From Mucilaginibacter sp. MD40 (GTDB lineage: Bacteria > Bacteroidota > Bacteroidia > Sphingobacteriales > Sphingobacteriaceae), in assembly GCF_002288635.1 (NCBI RefSeq), contig NZ_NRSW01000001.1, positions 2,809,852 through 2,873,851 on the forward strand: DNA of 64,000 nucleotides, in the 5' to 3' direction. The notes under the pieces are model-generated. The model was not told where the DNA came from. It searched no databases and saw only the letters and a program-made list of their open reading frames with translations. Both the position numbers and the translations under genes were made by a program. Shown here piece after piece: positions 1 to 8,075 of the stretch. How positions within the stretch are numbered: the stretch's first letter is position 1; every line of letters begins with the position of its first letter.

Positions 1-953
1 GTAGTCGAATCATTTTTCCCTACCACCTCAAGCCTGCGCGCGGCCCCCTTAAAACTCGTAATATGTTCGTAAAATGCCTCTGTATCAATTCCCAGGCTTT
101 CACATACCAATCGTGCGGCTTGCATGTTAAGCAAATTATGCTGGCCAAAAACCTGTAATGGATATTGCTTATTATTAGAAATAATAGTTGTAATACCATT
201 ATTAATAATATACTCTGGCAGGTTGTAAGGTATTTTTTGAGTAGCAAGCCGTAAGTTATTAACCATATTATTTACAACCTCATCAGTTTGGCTATAAATA
301 AGTTTGCCACCATGCTGTATGCTCTCCGCGAAAATTCTGAATTGATCTATATAATTTTCAAATGTGGGGAAAACATTAATATGGTCCCAAGCGATGCCAC
401 TTATCACACCTATATCTGCCTTATAGATATGAAATTTCGGTCTCCTGTCAATAGGCGAAGCTAAGTATTCATCCCCCTCAATAATAATTACGGGAGCATC
501 ATCAGTAAGGCCAACCATAGTTTCAAAGCCTTCCAATTGTGCGCCTACCAGATAGTCGAACTTTTTACCGGCACATTGTAAAACATGCAGTATCATACTG
601 GTTATAGTAGTTTTACCATGGCTACCACCAATAACTACACGTAATTTATTTTTGGACTGCTCATATATATAATCCGGATAAGAATATATTTTTAAGCCAA
701 GCTCTTGGGCTTTGAGCAATTCCGGATTATCAATACGGGCATGCATGCCCAATATAACCGCATCAAGATCGGCCGTTATTTTTTCAGGGTACCAACCTTC
801 TTTAGCGGGTAATATGCCGTATTTTTTAAGCCGGGAAGCAGATGGTTCAAAAAGTATATCATCTGACCCGGTTATGGTAAATCCCTTTTTGTGAAGGGCA
901 ATGGCTAAGTTATGCATAGCACTACCGCCTATTGCTATAAAATGTACTCTCAT
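1..953 (-). CDS. mpl: UDP-N-acetylmuramate:tripeptide ligase Mpl, partial (C-terminus off the left edge)
   Basis: Open frame of 317 codons starting at the ATG at 953 and running off the left edge without a stop. The start MRVHFIAIGGSAMHNLA is the Rossmann-type N-terminus of Mur ligases, and GGSHGKTT near residues 109-116 is the ATP-binding P-loop. Mpl attaches recycled L-Ala-gamma-D-Glu-meso-Dap tripeptide to UDP-MurNAc in the cytoplasm, bypassing MurC-MurF. The SAMHNLA stretch fits Mpl better than MurC. About a third of the usual 450-460 residues is missing because of the window edge, not a mutation. Confidence 0.93.
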   Translation of the reverse strand, partial: MRVHFIAIGGSAMHNLAIALHKKGFTITGSDDILFEPSASRLKKYGILPAKEGWYPEKITADLDAVILGMHARIDNPELLKAQELGLKIYSYPDYIYEQSKNKLRVVIGGSHGKTTITSMILHVLQCAGKKFDYLVGAQLEGFETMVGLTDDAPVIIIEGDEYLASPIDRRPKFHIYKADIGVISGIAWDHINVFPTFENYIDQFRIFAESIQHGGKLIYSQTDEVVNNMVNNLRLATQKIPYNLPEYIINNGITTIISNNKQYPLQVFGQHNLLNMQAARLVCESLGIDTEAFYEHITSFKGAARRLEVVGKNDST

Positions 954-1020
954 TTTTTTAATGGGTGCAAATAAACACAAAATGCTCTTTCATACCAATT
1001 AAAATTATTAACCATAATGC

Positions 1021-1866
1021 CTATTTTAACAACAAAACAGGCACAGGTGAGCTGGAAGCTAATTGCTGAGAGATACTATTGTGCAAAACTGAACGGAAGA
1101 AGCTATATTTATGTGGTAATGCAATTACAATTTCTGCATGATGCTCATCGGCAAAGTTCAACAAACCCTTTATGATATCGGGAGAATTTATAAAATGGTA
1201 CGTTGGTTTGTAAGTTTGTAGCATGGCTTTTAAGGCGGTTTCTTCTGCCAATTGCTCAACATCGTTGTTATGCTTATGATCAGTATCGATATTGACTACC
1301 AACAGGTCAAAATTTTGCTTACCTAAAAGCTTGTGCAGCACTTCAACCGGCACGTTTTCTTTAACTTTCCTGAAATCGCAGGCGATGATGGCCCGTTCAA
1401 CTTTACGATACTTAAATGCGGGAGGTATAACGATCACCGGTACGGGACTGGCTTTTGAAATGCCAATTACGTGGCTACCTAAGCCATCCCCCTCGCCACT
1501 ACTATTGCCTACACTACCTATTATAACCAGATCGGCATTATAAGTTTCTATGTTATCAACCACTGCCCGGATCAGATGCGAGCGGTTTACCCATACATCT
1601 ATTTGTACACCCGCGCGTACTAATTTTTCTAATTTTCGTTTAAGCTTGTTTAAGCCGTTGTAACGCTCATCTAAGCTCTCAAGTATTTCCTGTTCCCGCA
1701 GCATTACCATATCAGCATTCGGCAATAACTCCTCGTAAGGAGAGATGTAATATGCGTTTAACAGGATGATGCGTTCCACGTTAGTTTGGTTACTTAACCT
1801 GGCAGCAAAGTCGGCGGCATTAAAAGCGGCCTCAGAAAAATCAACAGGTACGAGATAGGTTTTCAT
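1021..1866 (-). CDS. Tandem universal stress protein (two UspA domains)
   Basis: A 281-residue protein with two UspA-like domains, about residues 1-145 and 150-281. The first ends in GSVGN...GLGS, fitting the G-2x-G-9x-G-S ATP-binding signature; the second (ALPHKYSFFRS) has lost it, so only the first half should bind nucleotide. I start at the ATG at 1866 (MKTYLVPVDFS), which begins the first beta strand; a TTG start 10 codons upstream is possible but unneeded. It is transcribed alone from a good -7 box at 1913-1920. UspA proteins are cytoplasmic and respond to stress or energy state; the ligand here is not known. Confidence 0.9.
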   Translation of the reverse strand: MKTYLVPVDFSEAAFNAADFAARLSNQTNVERIILLNAYYISPYEELLPNADMVMLREQEILESLDERYNGLNKLKRKLEKLVRAGVQIDVWVNRSHLIRAVVDNIETYNADLVIIGSVGNSSGEGDGLGSHVIGISKASPVPVIVIPPAFKYRKVERAIIACDFRKVKENVPVEVLHKLLGKQNFDLLVVNIDTDHKHNNDVEQLAEETALKAMLQTYKPTYHFINSPDIIKGLLNFADEHHAEIVIALPHKYSFFRSVLHNSISQQLASSSPVPVLLLK

Positions 1867-1912
1867 GATGATATATTTTAGCGCCTGTTCTTGCAACCGG
1901 CAGTCAATGTGT

Positions 1913-1947
1913 CAAACATAAGCTATACACAAACAACGTTTGTCAAA
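1913..1947 (-). promoter_or_regulatory. Promoter of the universal stress protein gene
   Basis: Read on the minus strand: TTTG at 1947-1944, a 23-bp spacer, then TATGTTTG at 1920-1913, an exact TAnnTTTG -7 box. The spacer is at the long end of the range for Bacteroidota, so the -33 assignment is the weaker half. Confidence 0.5.
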
Positions 1948-1983
1948 ATGGTTTCATAAATCTCTAAGGCATAAATTTACCTA

Positions 1984-2013
1984 TTGCTTTTTCAAGTTAA
2001 CACGCTACATTTG
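1984..2013 (+). promoter_or_regulatory. Promoter of the Rrf2 regulator gene
   Basis: TTG at 1984-1986, a 19-bp spacer, then TACATTTG at 2006-2013, an exact TAnnTTTG match. The predicted transcription start falls inside the palindrome at 2016-2036, which would let the regulator block its own transcription. Confidence 0.55.
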
Positions 2014-2015
2014 TA

Positions 2016-2036
2016 ATGTAATAATTTTTATTACAT
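2016..2036 (+). promoter_or_regulatory. Rrf2 operator, copy 1
   Basis: Inverted repeat ATGTAA-N9-TTACAT (extending to ATGTAAT/ATTACAT) four bases before the regulator's ATG. The same 21-bp architecture recurs at 2463-2483 before the neighbouring oxidoreductase. Shared by the two promoters, it is the best candidate for this regulator's binding site. Confidence 0.65.
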
Positions 2037-2040
2037 ATTT

Positions 2041-2445
2041 ATGAACGGACGATTCTCCATAGCTATGCATATCATGACGTTGCTTTGCGCCGATGCTCGC
2101 CTGCAATCGTCTGATTATTTAGCGGGCAGCATCAATATTAACCCTGTACTGGTTCGTAAGGAACTGAGTAACTTGCTTAAGCATGGCCTCATTAACAGTC
2201 AGTTGGGTAAAAATGGCGGTTATAGCTTAGCTAAGCCAGCAAAAGAAATTACCATAGCCAGCATTTACAAGGCAGTAAAGCCCAATGCCATTTTAGGCCA
2301 AGCTAAAAATGAGCCTAACCCTGCCTGCCCTATTGGTAAACAGATCAACAACCATTTAAAGACTTTGGACGCGGATATTGAGCGGGTAATGGTTAACAAG
2401 CTTGGTGACACTACCCTTGCCGAATTTTACAAAAAATTCGACTGA
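2041..2445 (+). CDS. Rrf2-family transcriptional regulator (YwnA-like)
   Basis: 134 residues with the Rrf2 winged helix: helices in residues 1-50, then a wing with GKNGGYSLAKP at about 56-66. It has only two cysteines (16 and 96), not the three-cysteine loop of IscR, so it is unlikely to carry an Fe-S cluster; Cys96 in NPACPIG could be a redox switch (inference). The next gene is an NAD(P)-binding oxidoreductase, the same pairing I recall for Bacillus ywnA/ywnB. Both genes carry the same 21-bp palindrome upstream, so it probably represses itself and its neighbour. Confidence 0.87.
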   Translation: MNGRFSIAMHIMTLLCADARLQSSDYLAGSININPVLVRKELSNLLKHGLINSQLGKNGGYSLAKPAKEITIASIYKAVKPNAILGQAKNEPNPACPIGKQINNHLKTLDADIERVMVNKLGDTTLAEFYKKFD

Positions 2446-2451
2446 AAAAAA

Positions 2452-2486
2452 TTTGAAACAATATGTAACAAAATAAATTACATTTT
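2452..2486 (+). promoter_or_regulatory. Promoter of the NAD(P)-binding oxidoreductase gene
   Basis: TTTG at 2452-2455, a 23-bp spacer, then TACATTTT at 2479-2486 (seven of eight against TAnnTTTG). The operator at 2463-2483 fills the spacer. The leader would be only a few bases. Confidence 0.4.
2463..2483 (+). promoter_or_regulatory. Rrf2 operator, copy 2
   Basis: ATGTAA-N9-TTACAT, the same arms and spacing as at 2016-2036, ending 13 bases before the oxidoreductase ATG and lying between its presumed -33 and -7 boxes. Confidence 0.65.
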
Positions 2487-2496
2487 AAACATTAAT

Positions 2497-3135
2497 ATGA
2501 AAGTAGCAATTATTGGGGCCACAGGCTTTGTAGGCCCGGAATTAGTAAAAGAAGGTATTTTACGTGGATATGAAGTAACTGCCATTGCCCGCAATACAGA
2601 TAAAGTTAAAAAGCAAGCCGGCGTAACAGCGTTATCGGCAGATGTTAATGATGTGGATGCTTTGGCATCGGCATTATCAGGCCATGATGCGGTGATCAAT
2701 TCATTTAACGCAGGCTGGACTAACCCTAACCTTTATAACGATTTTCTGCAAGGATCAAGAAACATACAACAGGCGGTAAAAAAGGCAGGCGTTAAACGCT
2801 TTGTTACCATTGGTGGTGCAGGCAGTCTGTTTATAGATGGCAAACAATTGGTTGATTCGCCAGAATTCCCTAAAGAGTATTATCCCGGCGCATCAGCCGC
2901 ACGGGATTACCTGAATGAACTACGTAACGAACAGGAATTGGATTGGACCTTCCTCAGCCCTGCTATTAACCTGCACCCGGGTAAGCGCACTGGTGAATTC
3001 CGTTTAAATACTGAGAGCCCTGTATTTAGTGCTGAAGGTAAATCTGACATTTCAACAGCCGACCTTGCCGTTGCCATATTTAATGAATTGGAAAATAACC
3101 AGTTTGTTAAACAGCGCTTTACTGTGGGATATTAA
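2497..3135 (+). CDS. NAD(P)-binding atypical SDR oxidoreductase (NmrA/YwnB-like)
   Basis: 212 residues. It opens with MKVAIIGATGFVGPELVKE, the GxxGxxG dinucleotide-binding loop of atypical short-chain dehydrogenases, followed by IARNTDKV, which favours NADP(H). ITIGGAG and YYPGASAARDYL sit where the active-site strand and helix are in the NmrA-like group. Such proteins may reduce quinones or other electrophiles or act as redox sensors; the substrate cannot be read here. Its operator is identical to that of the preceding Rrf2 regulator, so it is the probable regulated target. A hairpin terminator follows at 3157. Confidence 0.85.
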   Translation: MKVAIIGATGFVGPELVKEGILRGYEVTAIARNTDKVKKQAGVTALSADVNDVDALASALSGHDAVINSFNAGWTNPNLYNDFLQGSRNIQQAVKKAGVKRFVTIGGAGSLFIDGKQLVDSPEFPKEYYPGASAARDYLNELRNEQELDWTFLSPAINLHPGKRTGEFRLNTESPVFSAEGKSDISTADLAVAIFNELENNQFVKQRFTVGY

Positions 3136-3156
3136 TATTATTGATTTGATTAACGG

Positions 3157-3195
3157 ATGATTTCACCGATTAGGGAATCGGTGAAATCATTTTTA
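3157..3195 (+). terminator. Rho-independent terminator after the oxidoreductase gene
   Basis: Perfect 15-bp stem (3157-3171 with 3176-3190) around the loop AGGG, followed by TTTTT. It lies between convergent genes; the T-run suits the plus strand. Confidence 0.85.
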
Positions 3196-3204
3196 AGAGT
3201 AATC

Positions 3205-4041
3205 CTAAAGTACAAATTTTGCTGCCACCCATTCTTTATCTTTTTTGTGGGTGATATATTTAAGGTTGTATTTACGAGCCTCTTCCGTAATAATATCCAG
3301 ATCTGGCGACTCATAAAAACCGCTGAAATATATCTCTCCGCCTGGTGTTAACACTTTAGCGTAGCTCTCCATTTGATCGAGCAGGATGTTGCGGTTAATG
3401 TTGGCCAATATAATATCATATTGTTCGGCAGGGATAACTTCTTTTGAACCACAAAGCGCCTTGATATTGTCTACCTGATTTAGCGTCGCGTTTTCGATAG
3501 TACTTTCATAACAAACGGGATCATAATCGATAGCGGTTAGATCTGTTGCTCCCAGTTTGGCAGCCAGGATGGCAAGTATGCCAGTTCCGCAACCCATATC
3601 CAGTACCTTTTTGCCATCAAAATCATTCTCCAGCATCATTTGCATCATCATAGCAGTGGTTTGATGGTGCCCTGTGCCAAATGCCATTTTCGGGTCGATA
3701 ACGATCTCGTAGGGGAATTCAGGTTTGGCCTCATGGAAGGTAGCACGCACAAACACCTGATCGCCTATTTGTATGGGTTCAAAATTGCTTTCCCATACCT
3801 CGTTCCAGTTTTTTTGAGCAATGAGTGTTATCTCGTAGCTAAATGTGAACATATCACGATAAGGCTCCAGCGCCTCATCCAATACATGCTGGTCAAAGTT
3901 ATCTACGGGGATGTAGGCCTTAAAGCCAAGATCAAGTTCCTCAAAAGTATCAAAACCTATTTCTCCCAAGGCAGCTATCAGCAGGTCCTGCTGGTAATCC
4001 TCAGCAGTAATGGTTGTGAAAAGCAGTTCGTAGTAGTTCAT
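3205..4041 (-). CDS. prmA: Ribosomal protein L11 methyltransferase
   Basis: 278 residues. The C-terminal half holds the S-adenosylmethionine fold: VLDMGCGTGILAILAAKLG (motif I, about residues 145-163), an acidic AIDYDP (motif II) and the NPPF-like ILANINRN. The N-terminal part, with paired FDTFEELD and AYIPVDNFD strands, is the L11-recognition region of PrmA. It trimethylates ribosomal protein L11 in the cytoplasm. It lies downstream of tpiA on the same strand, separated by 119 bases that contain a heptamer-type inverted repeat. Confidence 0.95.
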   Translation of the reverse strand: MNYYELLFTTITAEDYQQDLLIAALGEIGFDTFEELDLGFKAYIPVDNFDQHVLDEALEPYRDMFTFSYEITLIAQKNWNEVWESNFEPIQIGDQVFVRATFHEAKPEFPYEIVIDPKMAFGTGHHQTTAMMMQMMLENDFDGKKVLDMGCGTGILAILAAKLGATDLTAIDYDPVCYESTIENATLNQVDNIKALCGSKEVIPAEQYDIILANINRNILLDQMESYAKVLTPGGEIYFSGFYESPDLDIITEEARKYNLKYITHKKDKEWVAAKFVL

Positions 4042-4046
4042 TATTG

Positions 4047-4154
4047 AAGTATCAAGTATAAAGACATTTACTTTTTACTTGATCAGGATTTATTTAAATC
4101 AACAATTAGCAAGAAATCATGGCTTCTTGATACCCGATACTTGCTACTGATACT
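4047..4154. repeat. Inverted repeat with heptamer-periodic arms, tpiA-prmA gap
   Basis: Left arm: three in-register heptamers AAGTATC, AAGTATA, AAGACAT (4047-4067). Right arm: TCTTGAT, ACCCGAT, ACTTGCT, ACTGATA (4125-4152). The reverse complement of the right arm matches the left arm at about 15 of 20 positions. It fills almost the whole gap. Same architecture as in the isc cluster. Confidence 0.7.
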
Positions 4155-4160
4155 AAACAA

Positions 4161-4925
4161 TTAATTAAACACCTTTACGATATCTGTAAAGTCACGCGAT
4201 TTAAGCGAGGCGCCGCCGATAAGGCCACCGTCTATATCAGGTTGTGCAAATAATTCAGGAGCATTTTTAGCATTGCAGCTACCACCGTAAAGAATGGTGG
4301 TATCATCAGCAACCTGCTGGCCGTATTTTGCTGCCAGTTCCTGGCGTATAAAAGCATGGATCTCCTGGGCCTGCTCTGATGTAGCGGTAACACCGGTACC
4401 AATAGCCCAAACCGGCTCATAAGCCAAAACTATCTGAGAAAATTTATCAGCATCTAAGTGATATACGCCTTCTTGTAGTTGTGTTTTGATAATGTTGAAA
4501 TGCTCGCCCGCCTCACGTTCCTGCAGTGTTTCACCAATGCAAAAAATAGGTTTTAACCCGTTAGCTAAAGCGGTATCAGTTTTCTGAGCAAGCAACTGGT
4601 TAGTTTCGCCAAAGTACTGACGACGTTCCGAGTGGCCCAGGATAACATATGCCGCGCCTACAGATTTTACTTGTTTTGCAGATACCTCGCCTGTATAAGC
4701 ACCACTTTCGGCCTGATGAGCATTTTGTGCACCGATTGATACACGGCCGTTGCCTTTTGCTAACTGTACAAGGCTGTGCAAATGAATAAATGGGCTGCAA
4801 ACCACTACTTCCTGAGTACCGGTGGCTTCGTCTTTAACCATATTAAGCACTTCAGAAAAAAGCGATAAACCTTCGTTGTAATCAAGGTTCATTTTCCAGT
4901 TTCCGGCTACAATTTTTTTTCTCAT
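4161..4925 (-). CDS. tpiA: Triosephosphate isomerase
   Basis: 254 residues, normal length. It interconverts dihydroxyacetone phosphate and glyceraldehyde 3-phosphate in glycolysis and gluconeogenesis. Catalytic residues are visible: Lys11 in GNWKMN, His in ILGHSERR near residue 98, and Glu in AYEPVWAIGTG near 170. The phosphate-gripping LYGGSC and GGLIGGASL are present. It sits between the alternative glmU upstream and prmA downstream, with heptamer-type repeats in both gaps, so the three may be co-transcribed. Confidence 0.98.
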   Translation of the reverse strand: MRKKIVAGNWKMNLDYNEGLSLFSEVLNMVKDEATGTQEVVVCSPFIHLHSLVQLAKGNGRVSIGAQNAHQAESGAYTGEVSAKQVKSVGAAYVILGHSERRQYFGETNQLLAQKTDTALANGLKPIFCIGETLQEREAGEHFNIIKTQLQEGVYHLDADKFSQIVLAYEPVWAIGTGVTATSEQAQEIHAFIRQELAAKYGQQVADDTTILYGGSCNAKNAPELFAQPDIDGGLIGGASLKSRDFTDIVKVFN

Positions 4926-4932
4926 GTTGTCG

Positions 4933-4981
4933 TTTTTAGTTCATAGACTATGGTTGATAGTCCATAGTAGTTAGTTAATAA
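4933..4981. repeat. Heptamer-periodic palindromic repeat, glmU-tpiA gap
   Basis: Six or seven in-register heptamers from 4933: TTTTTAG, TTCATAG, ACTATGG, TTGATAG, TCCATAG, TAGTTAG. ACTATGG (4947-4953) can pair with CCATAGT (4962-4968). It fills nearly the entire 59-base gap just upstream of tpiA. Confidence 0.65.
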
Positions 4982-4984
4982 TAT

Positions 4985-6199
4985 TTATGTAGCTGCGTTA
5001 ATTTTAACGCAACCATTTAGTTCTCTTAATTCTTTTGTTAGCTCAAATACTTCGGTTAGTATTTGCTTCTCAGCATCATCAAATTTACGATGTTCTCTCC
5101 GCGCGAATACCCGTTCTGTAGTTTCCATCATTTTGTTGTAGGCGTATTCCTCAAAACCTTCCGCACCACCCCATGAAAAGTCGGGAATAAAATTGGGCGG
5201 GTAACCACCGCCAAAAACATTAGCCCCCACTCCTACAACTGTACCGGTATTAAACATGGTGTTAATGCCGCACTTGGCATGGTCGGCCATTATTAATCCG
5301 CAAAACTGTAGACCAGTTTTACGCATAGTTTGCGACGCGTAATCCCAAAGCTTTACTTCGGAATAGTTGTTTTTAAGGTTAGAGTTGTTGGTATCTGCGC
5401 CAATATTACACCATTCGCCTACTACAGAGTTACCCAAATACCCCTCATGCCCTTTATTTGAATATCCCCATAAAACCGCATTATTAACCTCACCACCTAC
5501 GCGGCAATAAGGGCCAACGGTAGTGGCGCCGTATATTTTGGTTCCCATTTTTATCTGCGAATTGGAACACAAAGCAAATGGGCCCCTAATGTTAGTACCT
5601 TCCCACACTTCTGAGTTAGCCGAAAGATATATCGGGCCGTTGAGGGTGCTAAAAGTACAACATTCTGCTATGGCGCCTTCTTCCGCAAAGAAATCGGCAC
5701 CTATAATGGTATTGGTACTACTCATAACCGCACTGGTGCGGCCTTTTGTAAGCAAGGTAAAATCCTTCCGTAGTTCTATATCGTTTTTTTTGAAAATATC
5801 CTCAGGGTATTTTATGGTAACCGGGATACGCTCGTGGATAATTGAATTCGGATATACCTGCTGCGCCCCAAAGCCCTTAGCATCGTCAGCATTAAGGCGC
5901 ACTGCTACTAATTGATTACGATAAGTTATTGATTGACCAGTTTTTAATGTAGCGATTGCTTCAACCAATGTTTCATCAGGACAGAATGACCCATTAATGA
6001 AAAGGTTATCATCATTAATGACCGCAGGAAATTTAACATGTAAATATTCTTCTGTAAGAAACGAATAGGATTGGTTAAGATGCTTGCCCCATTTTTCGGC
6101 GATGGTTAAAATACCAATTCGCAGATCGGCAACCGGTCGGGTGTAGGTTAAAGGCAGAAGTGTATTGCGGGCGTTATCGTCGAAAAGAATAATAGCCAT
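4985..6199 (-). CDS. GlmU-like sugar nucleotidyltransferase/acetyltransferase, alternative Bacteroidetes type
   Basis: 404 residues. The N-terminus (MAIILFDDNARNTLLPLTYTRP) takes the place of a nucleotidyltransferase domain but lacks the usual LxxGxGTRM loop. From about residue 170 there is a left-handed beta-helix of hexapeptide repeats (ANSEVWEGTNIRGP, GANVFGGGYPP). This matches the alternative Bacteroidetes GlmU family, proposed to make UDP-GlcNAc for peptidoglycan and outer-membrane glycans. It follows rpmE2 on the same strand but with a terminator between them. The role is by family; activity of the degenerate front half is uncertain. Confidence 0.8.
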   Translation of the reverse strand: MAIILFDDNARNTLLPLTYTRPVADLRIGILTIAEKWGKHLNQSYSFLTEEYLHVKFPAVINDDNLFINGSFCPDETLVEAIATLKTGQSITYRNQLVAVRLNADDAKGFGAQQVYPNSIIHERIPVTIKYPEDIFKKNDIELRKDFTLLTKGRTSAVMSSTNTIIGADFFAEEGAIAECCTFSTLNGPIYLSANSEVWEGTNIRGPFALCSNSQIKMGTKIYGATTVGPYCRVGGEVNNAVLWGYSNKGHEGYLGNSVVGEWCNIGADTNNSNLKNNYSEVKLWDYASQTMRKTGLQFCGLIMADHAKCGINTMFNTGTVVGVGANVFGGGYPPNFIPDFSWGGAEGFEEYAYNKMMETTERVFARREHRKFDDAEKQILTEVFELTKELRELNGCVKINAAT

Positions 6200-6205
6200 G
6201 GGTCA

Positions 6206-6240
6206 AAAATAAAAAAAGTCCCCTGCTTTTGGCGGGGGAC
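6206..6240 (-). terminator. Terminator after rpmE2
   Basis: On the minus strand the stem GTCCCC/GGGGAC (6240-6235 with 6223-6218), extended by an inner GC, is followed by a T-rich run from 6217 to 6206, ending seven bases before the next gene's ATG. It should separate rpmE2 from the glmU-like gene, or attenuate the latter. Confidence 0.75.
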
Positions 6241-6266
6241 CATTGAATATTTTGTTAAGATAACAA

Positions 6267-6515
6267 TTACTTTTTGTTGTAACGGCTACGGAACTTGTCG
6301 ATACGACCAGCAGTGTCAACCAACTTCATTTTACCTGTATAAAACGGGTGTGAAGTGTGTGATATCTCTAATTTAACCAATGGGTATTCATTACCATCTT
6401 CCCATGTAGTTGTTTCACGGGTATCGATGCATGATTTAGTGATGAAAGAATAGTCGTTAGACATATCTTTAAAAACAACTAATCTATAGTTTGATGGATG
6501 CAGATCTTTTTTCAT
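6267..6515 (-). CDS. rpmE2: Ribosomal protein L31 type B
   Basis: 82 residues starting [19 protein letters not shown], a large-subunit ribosomal protein. It has the longer zinc-free (C-minus) form: there is no CxxC pair, and the type B insert around [17 protein letters not shown] is present. The end FRSRYNKK is typical. Type B paralogues replace zinc-binding L31 when zinc is scarce in many bacteria; in Bacteroidota it is usually the only L31. A -7 box lies 30 bases upstream at 6554-6547, and a terminator follows. Confidence 0.95.
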   Translation of the reverse strand: MKKDLHPSNYRLVVFKDMSNDYSFITKSCIDTRETTTWEDGNEYPLVKLEISHTSHPFYTGKMKLVDTAGRIDKFRSRYNKK

Positions 6516-6546
6516 TTTCTTATATTCTTTCTTCTCAAAAGAGGCG

Positions 6547-6554
6547 CAAATGTA
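6547..6554 (-). promoter_or_regulatory. -7 box of the rpmE2 promoter
   Basis: TACATTTG on the minus strand, an exact TAnnTTTG match, the same octamer as at rpmH. No convincing -33 TTTG at the usual spacing. Confidence 0.45.
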
Positions 6555-6617
6555 ATTAAAAAACTTAAAACAGAAAAGCTAATGTTTAAAATTTTTCAAC
6601 ATTTACACACAACCGCA

Positions 6618-8075
6618 TTATTGATGTTCAGCAGCACCAATGTCAAATGCAGCTCCAGCCGGCCGCTTAATTCCGTAATAGTCAAAAGTTACACCGTATG
6701 AGCTTGCATTGGTACCTGTATTTATCAATGGCGATGTTGGCTGCAGATGATAGTTTCCGCCATTAAAATCAATAAACTTACAGGCGTTAATATCATTATT
6801 CATATAATTATCTAAAGCCGTAACTTTAACACTACTGTTCATCGGGTGGATAAACACACCGGTTCCGGGTTTAATGATCACATTATTAATAACCAGGTTT
6901 ACGGGAATAATTACTGAGTTTAATTTAATACCATCTTTTGCAGGCGCTATAATGGTATTATTGATAAACCTGAAATATGGCCCCGGCGTGTAGCGCGAAT
7001 CAGCAAAAATTCCATTTTCCCCGGCATTAATAATGTAATTATTAAAAATAGTATTATCACCTAAACCAAGCACGATAATTCCATTGCCAGGTGCGTTCTT
7101 CACGAGGTTGTTGAAGCAACGGCCGCCTGTACCCTCACCTATCTGTATGCCATTATTTTGCCCGCTTGCAAAAGGCGCTGCACCGGGAGAAAAAATGGTA
7201 TTATAATATACTGAGCAATCGGCTACCGCGCTGCCTACCTGTATACCTTCACAACCGGAAAAATTGATAACGTTCTTGTAAATCCTGAGGTTCTTAACAT
7301 CATGTGGCATTACCGTACCGCATGCAGCAGATACCCCATCTTTATAGAAAGAATTTCCTACGTATACCCCTTCGCCGCCAGTGTTATGAATATAATTGTG
7401 ATGAATAATCACATTACTCATGGTAAAGTTTCCACGCTGGGTGGCAGGATCGCATGTCGGGTCGGTTTTAGCCATGATACCGGCGAAACCACTATTTTTT
7501 ACCTCGAGATTGGCTATCTCAAAATCCGTACTCAGATCATCCATAGAAACGCCAAGATTACCACCATCAACCACAAAACCAAAATTTATACCCGCTGTTC
7601 CAGTACCCAGTAATTTAAAATTCTTACAGTTCTGGGTTTTTAAAGCATATGAAGCTGTTTTAGCTGCCGAAAAAACAACCTGACCACCTTTATTAACTAT
7701 AATGATGGGTTTAAGCACGGCACCTTTTATATTTTTTAGCAAAAGCGCGCCTCGTGTACCCGCAGGAATATAAATAATGGCTCCTGCCGGTAAATTTGAG
7801 CCGTCTACATACCATTGCGATGGCTGAACGGAGATGGTTGTAGTAACAGAGTTAGTAATTATTCGCGCCGGGGCTGAAGTATCGGGAAGTGTAGGATCTG
7901 TTCCAACATTTGGTAAGGTACCGATGGCATTATTTGAAGTATCAGGTTTAGCCGAAGGTTGCTGTACCACACTTTGTGGCTTCTCGGGTTTAAGCGTTGG
8001 CTTGGCGCACATCATTAAAGACGAAGCCAATAGCGTAGCGGCAAAAGTATTCAGCATTTTCTTAGCAACTTTCAT
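6618..8075 (-). CDS. Right-handed parallel beta-helix lipoprotein
   Basis: 485 residues. Signal peptide of about 22 residues ending LASSLMMCAKP, so Cys23 is probably lipidated. A Pro/Thr-rich linker (about 25-75) leads into a repetitive domain with many IxNNxI and GIxxG units (IIHHNYIHN, VYYNTIFSP, INNTIIAP), the ladder of a pectate-lyase-like parallel beta-helix. The end PAGAAFDIGAAEHQ resembles the tail of choice-of-anchor-Q proteins. Such proteins bind or cleave polysaccharides at the cell surface. No catalytic residues can be assigned, so the substrate is unknown. Confidence 0.85.
   Translation of the reverse strand: MKVAKKMLNTFAATLLASSLMMCAKPTLKPEKPQSVVQQPSAKPDTSNNAIGTLPNVGTDPTLPDTSAPARIITNSVTTTISVQPSQWYVDGSNLPAGAIIYIPAGTRGALLLKNIKGAVLKPIIIVNKGGQVVFSAAKTASYALKTQNCKNFKLLGTGTAGINFGFVVDGGNLGVSMDDLSTDFEIANLEVKNSGFAGIMAKTDPTCDPATQRGNFTMSNVIIHHNYIHNTGGEGVYVGNSFYKDGVSAACGTVMPHDVKNLRIYKNVINFSGCEGIQVGSAVADCSVYYNTIFSPGAAPFASGQNNGIQIGEGTGGRCFNNLVKNAPGNGIIVLGLGDNTIFNNYIINAGENGIFADSRYTPGPYFRFINNTIIAPAKDGIKLNSVIIPVNLVINNVIIKPGTGVFIHPMNSSVKVTALDNYMNNDINACKFIDFNGGNYHLQPTSPLINTGTNASSYGVTFDYYGIKRPAGAAFDIGAAEHQ

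Noticed and set aside
1867-1896. TTG-initiated 10-codon extension of the universal stress protein
   Set aside because: The ATG at 1866 begins exactly at the first UspA strand; the extension adds nothing family-like.
2041-2445. The Rrf2 regulator as IscR controlling the isc genes 7 kb away
   Set aside because: It lacks the three-cysteine loop of IscR, and its palindrome is not found before iscS.
5523-5915. 130-codon plus-strand frame inside the glmU-like gene
   Set aside because: Shadow of the hexapeptide-repeat coding region; no protein-like features.
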